Assembly: GCA_947311845.1 (NCBI GenBank)
Contig: CAMZMU010000040.1
Coordinates: forward strand, 52,929,986-52,993,985
Direction of reading: 5' to 3'
Source: Poa pratensis
Taxonomy: Eukaryota > Streptophyta > Magnoliopsida > Poales > Poaceae
Length of the DNA: 64,000 bases
Positions 1 through 11,493 of the stretch are shown piece after piece; positions within the stretch are counted from its first letter, which is position 1; each line of letters starts with the position of its first letter. Under the pieces are notes generated by a model, which saw nothing but the letters and a program-made list of their open reading frames with translations, was not told the origin of the DNA and searched no databases. The translations under genes and the position numbers were made by a program.

Positions 1-15
1 CATTTCTTTCTTCAG

Positions 16-1957
16 GTTTTGTTGTTGTTAACTAAGATTCCTCCTGAATTGGCTGGTGAGCCTATGGAAACAAGCAGGCTTGATGATACAGTCAACATTT
101 TGTTGTCTTTGATGGTAAGCATCTTTCAGTTTGGACTGACAATTTTCCATTTAGTTTCTAAAGTTTTACTCCATGCTCTTGTGCAGAACAACGATGGTAG
201 TTTCGGTGCATATGAGCTAACAAGATCTTATGAATGGCTTGAGGTGAGTTTTGATACGCACATAGTTATATATTATTGCTTTGGTAAAAGGAAAATGCAC
301 ATGGAACAGTTTTCTTCTAGTATGTGTGAGGAAGAAACACTTCGTTGAATCTATCACATTAATTCTATATATAGCAATTATTGATTCTACCAACGATCCG
401 ACTTTAAGTGTTTGTAACTTGTCATACTCATTATTATTTTCAACCACTTCAGTTGCTCAATCCTTCCGAGAGCTTTGGGGGCATAATGATCGAGTATCCG
501 TAAGAGACACTAACCCTCAACTATTTCGTTAGTTATTTATCTCGCTAATTTTCTGTTAATTCATCTACATTTGAAAACCTAAGAAATAGGTATCCTTGTC
601 CGCAGATATGTTGAGTGTACATCATCAGTAATTCAAGCTCTGGTGCTATTCAGGGAAACCTACCCCAAACATTGTCGCAGGGAAGAAATAGATAATTGTA
701 TCCGAAAGGCTGCAGACTACATTGAGAGCATCCAACGGAGTGATGGATCATGGTTAGTGCCTGCACTACTCCACTTTCTTAATTATTATATGTTTAACAC
801 ATATGTTTTGTTAAGTCACCACTGATTATTTTTTCTCTCATTTTGAACAAAGCCTCCCCTATACCAACTAATAATGCATACAATTAACATTATTTTATAG
901 TCAGATGGATCAAGTGGCATGGTTTGGATTCTATTTAATCTGTTCTAGAAGTTCCTCTCCCTTTTTTCCATAGATAATGGAAGATTGAACTCGTGGCCTC
1001 TGTATCATAAGATCTGCATAGCCTTAGTCCTCATTTGAATCTCCGTAGTTAATTTGCAAATGTAGGTATGGCTGTTGGGCTATTTGTTTCACCTATGGTA
1101 CATGGTTTGGGGTGAGAGGATTGGTTGCTGCCGGTAGGACGTACAAAAACAGCCAAGCAATCAAAAAAGCGTGTGAATTTCTGCTGTCCAAGGAGCTTCT
1201 TCCGTCAGGAGGATGGGGAGAAAGCTACCTCTCCAGTCAAGACAAGGTAATGTATCTTCCTCTGTTTGTTTTCATGTCTTAGTCTAATGAACTATGGTTC
1301 TGTACTTAAATTAAACATGTGTTGGACGATGCAACATAGGTTTACACAAATCTTGAAGGCAACAAGGCCCATGCAGTTAACACCAGTTGGGCCATGTTGG
1401 CCCTGATTGATGCCGGGCAGGTCAATTCCTTTCAGGCTTCTAGTTACATCTAGTAAATGTCCTATATTCATTGGTTATGTTACTTGTGGACTGTAAACAT
1501 TATGTACTGACTTGGTTGTATGCTGACAAGACAATACACATGTTTTCTGAGTGAGCAGGGTAAAAGAGATCCTGCATGTCTACATAGAGCAGCCAAGGTT
1601 CTCATCAATTTCCAGTCCGCGGATGGAGAGTTCCCTCAGCAGGTAAGTCATGTATAGGCTTCCCCTTGTACTTTGTTTGCAACTTTGCATACAGAAAAAT
1701 AGTGACGTACTTATATAAACTTTCAGTGAAAAGATGCAACTTGTCCTCAGTATTTCAGTATTAACAAGATCCAAGTTAATAAGGTGATATATTGTAGTAT
1801 CTGTCGAGTAACTTTGGTACGTTTTCTCACTTGACAGGACATTATCGGAGCTACAAACCACAACCTCATGCTCACTTATGCCCAGTTCAGGAACATCTTC
1901 CCTATCTGGGCTCTTGGGGAGTATTATCGCAGAGTGCTGGCAGCACATAGGGACTAA
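16..1957 (+). CDS. Oxidosqualene cyclase (triterpene synthase), 3' part
   Basis: C-terminal 271 residues of a plant oxidosqualene cyclase, the enzyme family that folds 2,3-oxidosqualene into sterol or triterpene skeletons on ER membranes. Eight exons join in frame with GT-AG introns: 16-114, 187-243, 453-499, 606-752, 1066-1246, 1340-1420, 1559-1642 and 1838-1957 (TAA). Family hallmarks are [19 protein letters not shown] across the fourth intron junction (a QW repeat), [17 protein letters not shown] and [16 protein letters not shown] near the C-terminus. The catalytic DCTAE region and N-terminal half lie upstream of the window, so the product (cycloartenol, beta-amyrin or another triterpene) cannot be told. 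No frame break was seen, so the gene may be functional. Exon joins are my reading of splice sites plus family alignment from memory. Confidence 0.9.
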
Positions 1958-2529
1958 CCATTATATACAGTGGTTAAGAATGGCTTTTTTTTTTTGATGA
2001 AAATGCAGTCAGAGCTGCTATTTCATTGATTTTAGAAGGAGAAAAAGGAGTACAAGGACTCGGACTGAAAACTGAAGAGAGAGCACAAGGAGAGGTTATC
2101 CTAGAACTGAAAAACTACTAGCTTCCCAATATTAGCTAGAGAATGTTTTTTCTTGTACTCTACATGTCATCCTGAGATGACTATAAATATAACATAGAGA
2201 ATGCATATCTTTCTTGTATATAGTATTGGTGGGCATCAACATTTCTTTAGCTACTCAACATCAACAGAAGATCTATTTGGCATCACCAAACAGAAGGTTG
2301 GCGCCACATCGTTGTACTCCTTAGCTCTTAGTAGATAATTTGGTCCTACATATGTTGTTAGGTTTAGGTTATAGGCTAATCAAGAATGGGAACAAGGATT
2401 TTGTGATAGTGAAATGCCACACTTTGTTTGTAATGAAATGATGTGCTTATATACACGTCCTCAAATATTGGCTATGGGTTGTGTGCTACACTAAGACGGG
2501 AAGGGGGCGTGCGGACAGCATGATCGCTT
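1958..2529. other. 3' flank of the cyclase gene, no gene seen
   Basis: AT-rich DNA after the cyclase stop, presumably with its 3' UTR and poly(A) sites. A T-run of about 11 at 1985-1995 followed by a purine-rich stretch may be the reversed tail of an old retroposon, but no target duplication was found. Confidence 0.4.
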
Positions 2530-3420
2530 GGTGGGTCACCCTCTCATTTTCATATTTTTGCAAAGGAGAGTATCTATAAAGCCTAGAGTTGACAGGTGAC
2601 ACTCCAGGTAAAAGATGAATTGCATGAGTGCATGATCGTGTGCTCTAGATGGAGGCAGGGAAGTATGGTCAACAAATAGAAGAGGTTTGATAGTATTAGG
2701 ATCACCATCTGAAAGAGTTGGTTCTAACAAAGCTGCAACCCATTTCTCATTATCCTGGTGCTAGCTCACTATCTGTTCTAGAGACATTTCTTGTAACACT
2801 ACACCCTGCAAAGTGCTAGTCTGATCATTGTATTAGAACTGAACCCATTTCTCTTTCCACTGGCACTTCATTTTCCCCCCATTGTTCCAATCAATCCATG
2901 CCCAAAATCATGCCATATCCTTCTAGTTCCACAATTTTAACAGGATAAGTGAAGGTATGTCTTTGAACCCACCAGTTGAGTCTGAAATTTTAGGTGTACA
3001 ATGAAGGTGTTCACAATTATCTACCTTCACAGCTTGAGAACATGGTAACTTCTGTGATGTCACACCAATTCTTGGCAACACTCCAGCATCCAGAAAACTA
3101 TGAGAGTTCTCTGCGTCTTGTAAAATGACCACAGTTTGATCTCCAATGAGAGCTTGTAACCTGATGGTGGAAGGGTGGTATGCTCCTGATAGGTGATGCT
3201 AGAGATAATTTCAATCCTGCTAGTGCAGCTTCCTGAGCTTCAACAACATCCAGTAGCTCATCAGACATATGCTCACTTATTGCCTTTTGCCCTTCCAGTT
3301 CATGCACTTGAGCTGTAACAATTGTACTGCAAGTATGCCCTGGACTGAATTGATCCCTGCGGCTGAAACAAATTCCATTTGTTCGGATGTACTCTTTCAA
3401 CTGTCTGGCTTTCCACAATT
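2530..3420 (-). mobile_element. Degenerate Ty3/gypsy retrotransposon fragment (zinc knuckle, protease, start of RT)
   Basis: Minus-strand reading gives, in the order expected for gag-pol, three broken pieces. 3418-3098 holds a zinc-knuckle-like stretch (GICFSRRDQFSPGHTC). 3132-2923 holds an aspartic-protease-like stretch, VILQDAENSHSFLDAG, where gypsy elements usually have a D-S-G core. 2730-2536 holds the linker into reverse transcriptase with PPSRAHDHA. The pieces are in different frames with stops between them and the catalytic Asp context is altered, so this is a dead relic without visible LTRs. Assignment rests on recognising the motif order, not on a search. Confidence 0.7.
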
Positions 3421-3730
3421 ACCTTGCTGGAGTGTGCGAACTCTTGGTTTATTCCTTGCAAATGGAGAGCGAGGAGTGTAGCTATACCCCATTATACTTA
3501 TACTCAGAATGTCTTCATGCACTGATGCATACACTGTACCATTCTCATAGATTCAGGCAGCAGAACTTCTACTGCTGCTCTGAGCTACTCATTAAGTCCC
3601 AACACAAATCAGCCTTCCACGGACTTCCATTGCCCAGATCGATCCCAGCCCAAATGGCCCATACTTTTTAGCGCTCTCGGCACCTCCGTCATCCACGCGT
3701 CTTCCTCGAGCTTACGCCTGCCAGTTCATC
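3421..3730. other. Gap between gypsy relic and small ORF gene, nothing recognised
   Basis: No coding signal, repeat ends or RNA gene recognised. It may contain distal promoter sequence of the gene at 3987. Confidence 0.3.
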
Positions 3731-3731
3731 A

Positions 3732-3774
3732 ATCGGACTCCGACTCAGACAGCGATCGGACTCCGACTCAGACA
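3732..3774. repeat. Tandem direct repeat in a presumed promoter
   Basis: The 20-mer ATCGGACTCCGACTCAGACA occurs twice (3732-3751 and 3755-3774) with a 3-nt spacer, about 40 bases upstream of a TATA box. It could be a duplicated regulatory element or a chance small duplication. Confidence 0.7.
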
Positions 3775-3814
3775 ATGACAAGCTCTCCACATCGGTTTCA
3801 GGACCAGCTTCATC

Positions 3815-3820
3815 TATAAA
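3815..3820 (+). promoter_or_regulatory. TATA box for the ORF at 3987
   Basis: TATAAA in the context CTATAAAAG, 172 bases upstream of the main ATG. This would place transcription start near 3845-3850 and leave a 5' UTR of about 140 bases. Confidence 0.5.
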
Positions 3821-3969
3821 AGTTGACTGGCCGTAACGTAAAGCCCTACCAGTTGATCTCATCGATTACCTACCCGCAAGTCGCAGCTCTCAGCAGCGTA
3901 ACCGCACCAAGATTCCGCGGACGAGCCCGCGCGTTTTCTTTGATCTATAGACACGTCGCGTTAATTTCC

Positions 3970-3990
3970 ATGGCCGCCGTTATCAGATGA
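3970..3990 (+). promoter_or_regulatory. Short upstream ORF overlapping the main start (ATGA)
   Basis: ATG at 3970 in a good context (CCATGG) opens a six-codon frame (MAAVIR) whose TGA at 3988-3990 overlaps the ATG at 3987-3989. This allows termination-coupled reinitiation or leaky scanning. Whether it is used is inference. Confidence 0.45.
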
Positions 3991-4343
3991 GCCCGGACGA
4001 GCTCGAGAAGAGGCGGCTCAGGCGGGACTCCGTTAATCAGATGCTCCACGAGCTCGAGCAGAGGCGGCTCAGGCACGAGCTCAACGCGGCTGCCATCGTA
4101 CCGGTGAGCGAGCAAGCTCAGGGAAGTAGCTCCAACCAAGAAACTCCGACGCCAGCCAGCCATGAGACTCCGAAGGACGCCACCAAGCTCAGGGAAGCCC
4201 TGCCCAGCATCCGTGACGACGCGAGGATGGCGAGGACGAAGCGGAAGCTCCACGATGCGTACGTAAAGGCGTGGGCTATCAAGAAGCAGAGGACGATACA
4301 GGTCATCGACGTGCCCGACGGAGAATACGATTATCCGGCCTGA
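3987..4343 (+). CDS. Small highly charged protein of unknown function
   Basis: Single-exon ORF of 118 codons. The family is not recognised. The N-terminal third is predicted helical and very basic/acidic and contains an internal duplication: ELEKRRLRR and ELEQRRLRH, from near-identical DNA at 3997-4023 and 4048-4074. The middle is Ser/Thr/Pro/Glu-rich and probably disordered, and the C-terminal part is basic again (RTKRKLHDAYVKAW) before an acidic tail. GC content is much higher than the flanks, and a TATA box and a plausible leader precede it, which argues for a real gene. No transmembrane segment or signal peptide is seen. The start is the first ATG of this frame and overlaps the stop of a six-codon uORF. 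Confidence 0.5.
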   Translation: MSPDELEKRRLRRDSVNQMLHELEQRRLRHELNAAAIVPVSEQAQGSSSNQETPTPASHETPKDATKLREALPSIRDDARMARTKRKLHDAYVKAWAIKKQRTIQVIDVPDGEYDYPA

Positions 4344-4617
4344 TCCTCGCCAGCACACGGCCGCCGGCGCCTTCCCCTTTTCGGATGTGTACCTGATCGA
4401 GATCTTAAACCTTTTTCTTTTGGTGCTACTCTACTAAGCACAGCATTGTAAGAGATAATCCTCCCTTAATTTGTTTGAGTCTAATTAGCTTAGCTACCTT
4501 GATTAATTATTACTGTACTTCGTATATCCGGCTTGTATGCCGTCGCGTCGTGTGGGTAGCTCAGTTACGAGTCGGTGTCGGTTTGCTTGTCATGAACTAC
4601 CATGTGAAAACTGACAA

Positions 4618-4960
4618 GATTTTTTTTGGACAAAGGAAATATATTAATATCCAAAAGATAATAATTATACCTAATTTTTGCACCAACATAATGTTAAAGC
4701 TAGTCAATACATTAAGAATGCACACAGATAAAATGGAAAAGGATTAAGAAAGAAAAAGGACCTGCCATAGTGATTAATCGCTCGCAGCAGTCGGATCCAA
4801 ACTATCAATACAACACCCAAACTACGGAAAATCTTCTCTAAAATCGACACCTCTAAGAAAAAAACAATGCACAAGTGCCATCGGCGTCCGTTTTCACCCA
4901 GGAGAAAATCCAAAGTTTTCAGACAATGCGTTCAACAAAGAAGATGTCACTGCCAAGAAG
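4618..4960 (-). repeat. Possible retroposon 3' end (reversed), degenerate
   Basis: Starts with a T-run and TTGGACAAAGG-like sequence and continues as low-complexity A/C-rich sequence. This resembles, from memory, a common Triticeae repeat read antisense. No target-site duplication was found. Confidence 0.3.
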
Positions 4961-5051
4961 ATGGTCTTCCTTGCTTTTACCATATTTTTGTAAGTAGAAA
5001 AACCAAACCACCAAGAAGGGTTGCATGATGGAAGGTGTCGAGAAATGGTAC

Positions 5052-5318
5052 ACAAACCTACATTGCACACACTAGCCTTCCCCACCACCAAAGATATGCT
5101 GCTCTGGATTCACACCAAAATATCCGTTGTGTCCTTGCTGCCCGGAACTGCCGGTGGTTAAACACTAGAACTTCCGGCCCTGGACACCGGATATATCTGG
5201 TGTGGGTTTTCCTTGTCCGTAGAGGATCAACCCCTGTATGGTTCTCTTCTCTAGGCAAGGGCCGAATATATGTCTGGATCTTTGTCCGGATATATCCGGT
5301 GGCCGAAACTCAACCTCC

Positions 5319-5353
<35 letters not shown>

Positions 5354-5690
5354 CCTTGTCCTACCTTTGAGCTGGCTGCTCGAGTTGTCCCCTCTCTTCT
5401 CCATTACTCAAAAGTTTTAAATGCATAGATCTTTCAATCCAACCACCCAAAGTTAGTGCCCTTCAAGGATTTGAGTGAGAAGACCTAAATCTACCCCTTC
5501 ACCGAGTCAAATGATTCCCCCTCATTCCCTTTGGAATTTGTTACTCTTGGGTTCGTGGAACTCTAGACAGAAGATTGCATACTTGAAACTCTCCCTTGGT
5601 GTTGTGAACTTCTTGGTGGCGTTGGGAGTATCCAAATGAGTTGTGGAGATAGCCCCAACCTTGTTGTAAGGGTTTGGTCGATGCTTATCT
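5052..5690 (+). mobile_element. Diverged LTR-retrotransposon LTR fragment
   Basis: It contains CCGGATATATC-type repeats (5165-5300), then a stretch with TTTGTTACTCTTGGGT, GAACTCTAGACAG-like and TTGTTGTAAGGG wording. This parallels, in the same order, the LTR at 53618-56157 (compare 55610-55715). It looks like a remote relative of that LTR family. No ends or target duplication were found. Confidence 0.4.
5320..5351 (+). repeat. 32-nt poly(C) tract
   Basis: Uninterrupted run of 32 cytosines following a CCTCCTC lead-in. Homopolymer C runs of this length are rare in grass DNA. The exact length should be treated as uncertain. Confidence 0.9.
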
Positions 5691-6530
5691 GGGTCTAAAC
5701 ATTATGGATTTTGTCCCGATCTGACTCGGGTCCAACACTAGTTGTCTTAGTTTTAGTCGGATCATATCTTGTTGGCCCACTCCTCTTAATTGTGTGACCC
5801 TATAGGTTCACGACCACTCGGACACAAAAATATTTACTCTTCCGAGTTCCCACATCGAGTCCGACACTCTCTCATGAACACCCAACCGAAGTCGTTACTC
5901 GGCAGCGGCTTCTAATAAAATGTGCCAATTCCCAAGCGACGTAAAATCATAACGACAAACATATACAATTTTTCGTACGTCTCATTACCTTTGCCTCATG
6001 ATATACCTTGTCAAAACTATGGGCGAGAGCTTATCACCCCTTTAATAGCTTGCTTCACAGCCGCTCGAAATCAATTTTTGTTAATATCACCTTACATAAT
6101 AGTGTTTGTTAGATCCTAAGTCGGCCGGTCCAAATTCGGATCATGCAAAAATCTCATGTCTAAGGCTATGAAATATACATTGGTTGAGACTAACAATAAC
6201 AACTTGCTCGTTACGTCCCATATTGGGTTTGTCCGACTCAGCAAACTCCTTTAACTGTGTCAGTTTTTGTCGGATTGGCATCACCATGCCCATGACCAGT
6301 GAAATCGTCATTATCCGACTTGAACACCAGTCGGGATTATGTGTTATGATAACTTTATTGACTAGGGGACATTTAGAACAAGCATCATATAATATATAGT
6401 TTCATAAGTGAATCAGAAATTCGCTGATACATATCATTGGTAATGTTTCAATGACAACAACATATCAAACAATTAAAGAAGATGGCATGATCACCGGTTG
6501 AGCGCCAATTGTCAATGTTCCCATCCCAAT
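5691..6530. other. Repeat-like DNA without a recognised family
   Basis: No convincing ORF. Phrases such as CGGACACAAAAATATTT and several CGACTCGG motifs suggest LTR-type repeat sequence. The 3' border of this tract is the insertion site of the gypsy-type element at 6531. Confidence 0.35.
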
Positions 6531-8117
6531 TGATAGCGTGGATCACACGTTCGCTGGGAGACTCCAAGAGGAAGGTATGAAGCAGTGTAGCAGCAGTTTC
6601 CCTCAGTATGAAACCAAGGTTTAATCGACCAGTAGGAGCAAGAAATCACTTCTGAAGTTGTTGGTGGCGCCGTTTACGATCACCAACGTGGAATCTGCAC
6701 ACAACACAATCAAACTACTTTGCCCCAACGAAACAGTGAGGTTGTCAATCTCACCGGCTTGCTGAAAACAAAGGATTAAACGTATGGTGTGGAAAACAGT
6801 AGTAAATTGCAGAGAATGAAAAGGAACAGTGTTTGCAGTTGGTTGTATTATCAGTGTAAAAGAATGGACCGGGGTCCACAGTTCACTAGTGGTGTCTCTC
6901 CATAAAAGATAACTAACATGCTGGGTGAACAAATTACAGCTGGGCAATTGACAAAATATTGAGCGCATGACAATGCATATATATGACATGATGATTACTA
7001 TGATATTCATGTGGGCATTACGACAAAATACATAGACCGTTATCCAACAGCGTCTATGACTAATAATCCACCGCCAGGTTGTCATACCGAGTTCCCCGTT
7101 GGTATTAAGTTGCAAGCAACGGATAATTGCATTAAGTAATGTGCGTAATGTAAACAAATGCATTAGACCTAACGGCGTACCCTTAAGCTAAGCATCGGTT
7201 ATTTTATCCCTAGTGGCAACAGCACATCCACAATCTTAGAAGTTATTGTCACTCTCCCAGATTACCGGAGGCATGAACCCACTATCTAGCATAAATACTC
7301 ACTCTTGGAGTTACAAGCATCTACTTGGCCAAAGCATCTACTAGTAACGGAAAGCATGCAAGATCATAAATAACATATAAGATAGATTGATAATCAACTT
7401 GACATAGTATTCAATATTCATCGGATCCCAGCAAACACAACATGTAGCATTACAATAAGATGATCTTGATCATGATAGGCAGCTCACAAGATCTAAACAT
7501 GATAGCATAAAGTGGAGAGACAACCATCTAGCTACTGCCATGGACCCGTAGTCCAAGGATGAACTACTCACGCATCACTCCGGAGGCAGGCATGGTGATG
7601 TAGAGCCCTCCGGTGATGATTCCCCTCTCCGGCAGGGTGCCGGGAAGAGCTTCTGAACCCTCCCGAGCTAGGGTTGACGGCGGCGGCGTCTCTGGAACTT
7701 TTCGTGGATAATGGCTCGGGTATTTAGGGTTTTCGCGTCGGGAGGAATAAATAGGCGAAAGGGCGGCGGCTGCGGAGCCACGAGGGCCCCACACCACCCC
7801 ACGGCGCGGCAGGGGGGCCCGCGGCCCCATGGTGTGGGTGCCACGTGGCTCCCCTCCGTGTCTCCTCTGGACTCCGTCTTCGTGTTGGAAAAATAGGAGG
7901 TTCTGTCCAAGTTTCGTCCAATTCCGAGAATATTTCCAGACTAGCTTTTCTGGAATACAAAAACAGCAGAAAACAGGAACTGGCACTGTGGCATCTTGTT
8001 AATAGGTTAGTCCCAGAAAATGCATAAAAATGCTATGAAGTGTATATAAAACATGTAACAATTGGTATAATATCAACATGGAACATCAGAAATTATAGAT
8101 ACGTTTGAGACGTATCA
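6531..8117 (-). repeat. 3' LTR of the gypsy-type element
   Basis: 1,587 bp, bounded by TG...CA on the minus strand. It is collinear with 11494-13070 apart from small indels. Apparent ORFs inside it recur in both LTR copies and are not genes. Confidence 0.92.
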
Positions 8118-8133
8118 AGCATCCCCAAGCTTA
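8118..8133 (-). promoter_or_regulatory. Polypurine tract of the gypsy-type element
   Basis: Minus-strand TAAGCTTGGGGATGCT directly abuts the TGATACG start of the 3' LTR, the position expected for plus-strand DNA priming. Confidence 0.65.
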
Positions 8134-10687
8134 GTTCTACTCGTCCTCGAGTAGGTAAAACGATAAAAACAAAATAATTTCTGAGGTGACATGCTACAAT
8201 CATAATCTTGATCAAAATATTGTAAAGCACATGTTATGAATGAAGTGATCCAGGTCAATGGTCTATAGTTTGCTAGCAAGTAGATAATGAGCAAACAACT
8301 GAATCATATAAGCAAAAACTTTTCATGAATAGTACTTTCGAGACAAGCATCAAAGAGTTTTGCATAAGAGTTAACTCATAAAGCAATAGATTCTAAGTAA
8401 AAGGTATTTAACCAACACAAAGGAAGATTTAAGTTTCAGCAATTGCTTTCAACTTTCAACATATATATCTCATGGATATTTGTCAACACAAAGCATATAA
8501 TAAGTGCAATATACGATATAAAAATTGTTGCACCAAAGTTGACACTAGTGTTTGCTTCTAAGATAGAAAGAAGTAGGAAAACTGACTCAACATAAAAGTA
8601 AAAGAAAGGCCCTTCGCAGAGGGAAGCAGGGATTAAATCATGTGCTAGAGCTTTTTAAGTTTTTGAAATCATATAGAGAGTAAAAATAAGTTTTGAGAGG
8701 TGTTTGTTAATTGTCAACGAATCAGAAAATGGAAAGTACAATATGACCCCTGCCAACCAGACTTTTAAGAGCGGCTCCCATGAAGGACGTTATTTCTACC
8801 AGCAAGGCAGATCATCCCTCTTTCTCTTTTGTTTACACATGCAGATATTTCACTGTTTGTCATTGCTTGACTGATAAATCAGGGCAAAAATGTGAAGAGA
8901 ATTAAGCGGTTAAAGTTGTAATTAATTGGGACTGGGCACCCCATTTGCCAGCTCTTTTTGCAAAATTAATGGATAAGCGGATGTATATGCCGCTAGTCCG
9001 GTGGTAAAGTCTGTTTGACAGTTGACATAAAGACATCCACCCCGTCCTCATGAGCTTGGTAAACATTGACACAAAATAGGAGTAATAAAGTTTGAATAGT
9101 TTAAAGGTAGCACATGAAAAATTTACTTGGAATGGCAAGAAATACCACATATAGGTAGTTATGGTGGACACAGATGGCATGGATTTTGGCTCAAGGTTTT
9201 GGATGCACGAGAAGCATTCCCTCTCAGTACAGAGTTTAGGCTAGCAAGGTTATTTGAAGCAAACACAGGATATCAACCGACACAGCAAGACTTATATGAA
9301 AACATATTGCAAGCATTATAAGACTCTACACTGTCTTCCTTGTTAACCAAACCCTTTTACTAGAAAATATCTAGACCTTAGAGATACCAATCATGCAAAC
9401 CAAATTTCAACGAGCTTTACGGTAGTTCTTCATTAATAGGTTTTAACTACATGATACAAAAGCTTAAACATGAACTACTTGATAACTCAAAACAATTGAC
9501 AAGTATCAAATTATCCAATACATGATCTACAAGAATATGTAAGCTTTTTCCATTATACCATCTACCACATGCAACATTTTCTGTTCCAACCAAACACCAA
9601 TCAATTTATTTCAACATAAACTCTCCAAACAATTATAAGTGAAGCAAGAGAGTACTTTCTTTAAAAGAACTAACAGCTCTGAATAAGAGATGCATGAAAA
9701 ACAGGAGCTAAAAGCATAGCAATAGCTAGATAAGAATACTCAACAAGTATAAGTGAAGAATAGGAGTATTCATATGAAAAAGCGGAGCGTGTCTCTCTCC
9801 CAATCAAGAATGCTGGGGTCCAATCAAGTTGACCATAAGAAAAATAAAATACTGAAAATAAAAGCACACAGACGCTCCAAGTAAAGCACATATGATGTGA
9901 AAGAATTAAAATATAGTTTCACTAGAGATGACCTGATAAGTTGCTGATGAAGAAGGGGATGCCTTGGGCATCCCCAAGCTTAGACGCTTGAGTCTTCTTG
10001 AAATATGCTGGGGTGATCCATGGGAGCATCCCCAAGCTTAAGCTCTTCACTCTTCTTGATCACATTATATCATCCTTCTCTCTTGACCCTTGAAAACTTC
10101 CGCCACACCAAACTCAAAGTAATTCTCATTAGAGGGTTAGTGCACAATCAAAAACTCACATGTTCTATAAGGACACAAACATGACCGTTACTTTTAACAT
10201 TAGCTACTGCCACTGATGTTATGTGAAGCTCTTCACCCTAAAAAAGAATTCCACTCAACACTAGTAAAAGAGAGAATGCGAAAAATAAAAGACAGAATCT
10301 GTCTAAACAGAACAGTCCGCAAAGACGAATTTTTTCGAGGCACTTACGTTGCTCAGATCGAAAAACTTTAAACTAACGAAAGATGCGTACATATCTGAGG
10401 ATCACGCACAAAAATTTAGATTTAAATAATTTTTCTGTGATTTTACAGAATTAAAACGGTGAACAGCAGAAATCTGTTCCTGCGCAGAAATCCAAATCTA
10501 GCATCATCTTCCTATTAGAGGCAATACTTGGCACAACAATGCGATAAAATAAAGATACAAAGGAATTGTTACAGAAGTAAACAACTCCTTGACTCAAAAA
10601 AAAGAAAAATTGCAGAAATAAAATAATGGGTTGTCTCCCATAAGCGCTTTTCTTTAACGCCTTTCAGCTAGGCGCAGAAAGTAAGAA

Positions 10688-11263
10688 TCAAGTGTTTCCA
10701 AGTGATGAAGCATCAACAGAAAGGTTGGAAGTTTTCTCAACAATGCATTGTATCTTATCTATATAAGTTTCAGAAACTCCTTTTTCATTACTTTTAGGCA
10801 CACTATCCTCATCAAATAAATTTTCAGGAACAATCCAATCAAAATTCTTTTCTAGTGCCTCATGCATGCCTACAAACTTAAAAGGTATTGGTATCTTAAC
10901 TTCCCCCTCATAATTAGTTTCTTTAGTGTATTTAAGCCTCTCTTTTTCCAGTTTCTCAAGTGTATTAGCAACATCAATATAATAGCCAAGCATCTTATAT
11001 CGAATAAAAACTTTTCTATCTTCTCTAGCAACATCACCAAATTCTTTAAGCAAGGTTTCTAGAACAAAATCTTTCTTTTCACCATCTTCCATATCATGAA
11101 GTTTAAGGAACATATGCTGCAGCATGTGAACTAGAGAGGTTGTAGCAATTTCATAATTTGGATCAAGTTCTACCAAGGGTCTATCTTCAAAATCTTTAAG
11201 CCTACTAATGTGACCCAAGAATTCCTCAATGTTATCTCTTCCAATGATAGACCCACTACCCAC
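10688..11263 (-). CDS. Retroelement-borne 191-residue ORF of unknown function (gag position)
   Basis: Open frame starting about 230 bases inside the 5' LTR of the 6531-13070 element, where gag normally begins. The protein is acidic and predicted mostly helical (SRLKDFEDRPLVELDP, LQHMFLKLHDMEDGEKKDF, LEKLEKERLKYTKE). It has no zinc knuckle, no D-S/T-G protease and no YxDD. I recall closely similar predicted proteins in wheat-group genomes but cannot search. It may be a reduced gag or a co-opted host segment. The frame is uninterrupted although the element has no polymerase genes, which suggests it was coding when the element was last active. Confidence 0.6.
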   Translation of the reverse strand: MGSGSIIGRDNIEEFLGHISRLKDFEDRPLVELDPNYEIATTSLVHMLQHMFLKLHDMEDGEKKDFVLETLLKEFGDVAREDRKVFIRYKMLGYYIDVANTLEKLEKERLKYTKETNYEGEVKIPIPFKFVGMHEALEKNFDWIVPENLFDEDSVPKSNEKGVSETYIDKIQCIVEKTSNLSVDASSLGNT

Positions 11264-11465
11264 GATATGTCTTTTAAAGTATACTTAGGGAGAAGCATGA
11301 TGAATAACAGAAACTAAACAGAAAATAAACTAGATGCAAGTAACTAATTTTTTTGTGTTTTTGATAAATAAAGCAAACAAGACTAAATAAAAATAAACTA
11401 AGCAAGACAATAACAAAGTAAAGAGATTGGAAGCGTGAAACTCCCCGTGCAGAAATCCTCTTGCT

Positions 11466-11482
11466 CCCCGGCAATGGCGCCA
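11466..11482 (-). promoter_or_regulatory. Primer-binding site of the gypsy-type element
   Basis: Minus-strand TGGCGCC followed by ATTGCCGGGG, 11 nt inside the 5' LTR. The TGGCGCC start is usual for Ty3/gypsy elements and differs from the TGGTATCAGAGC of copia-type elements (seen at 50574-50585). Confidence 0.7.
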
Positions 11483-11493
11483 GAAAAAGAGCT

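Noticed and set aside
5035..5420. Polyproline/polyglycine ORFs
   Set aside because: They are translations of the 32-nt poly(C) run.
7564..7986. Minus-strand ORF of 140 codons (and its twin at 12527-13039)
   Set aside because: It occurs in both LTRs of one retrotransposon and has no domain; LTR sequence, not a gene.
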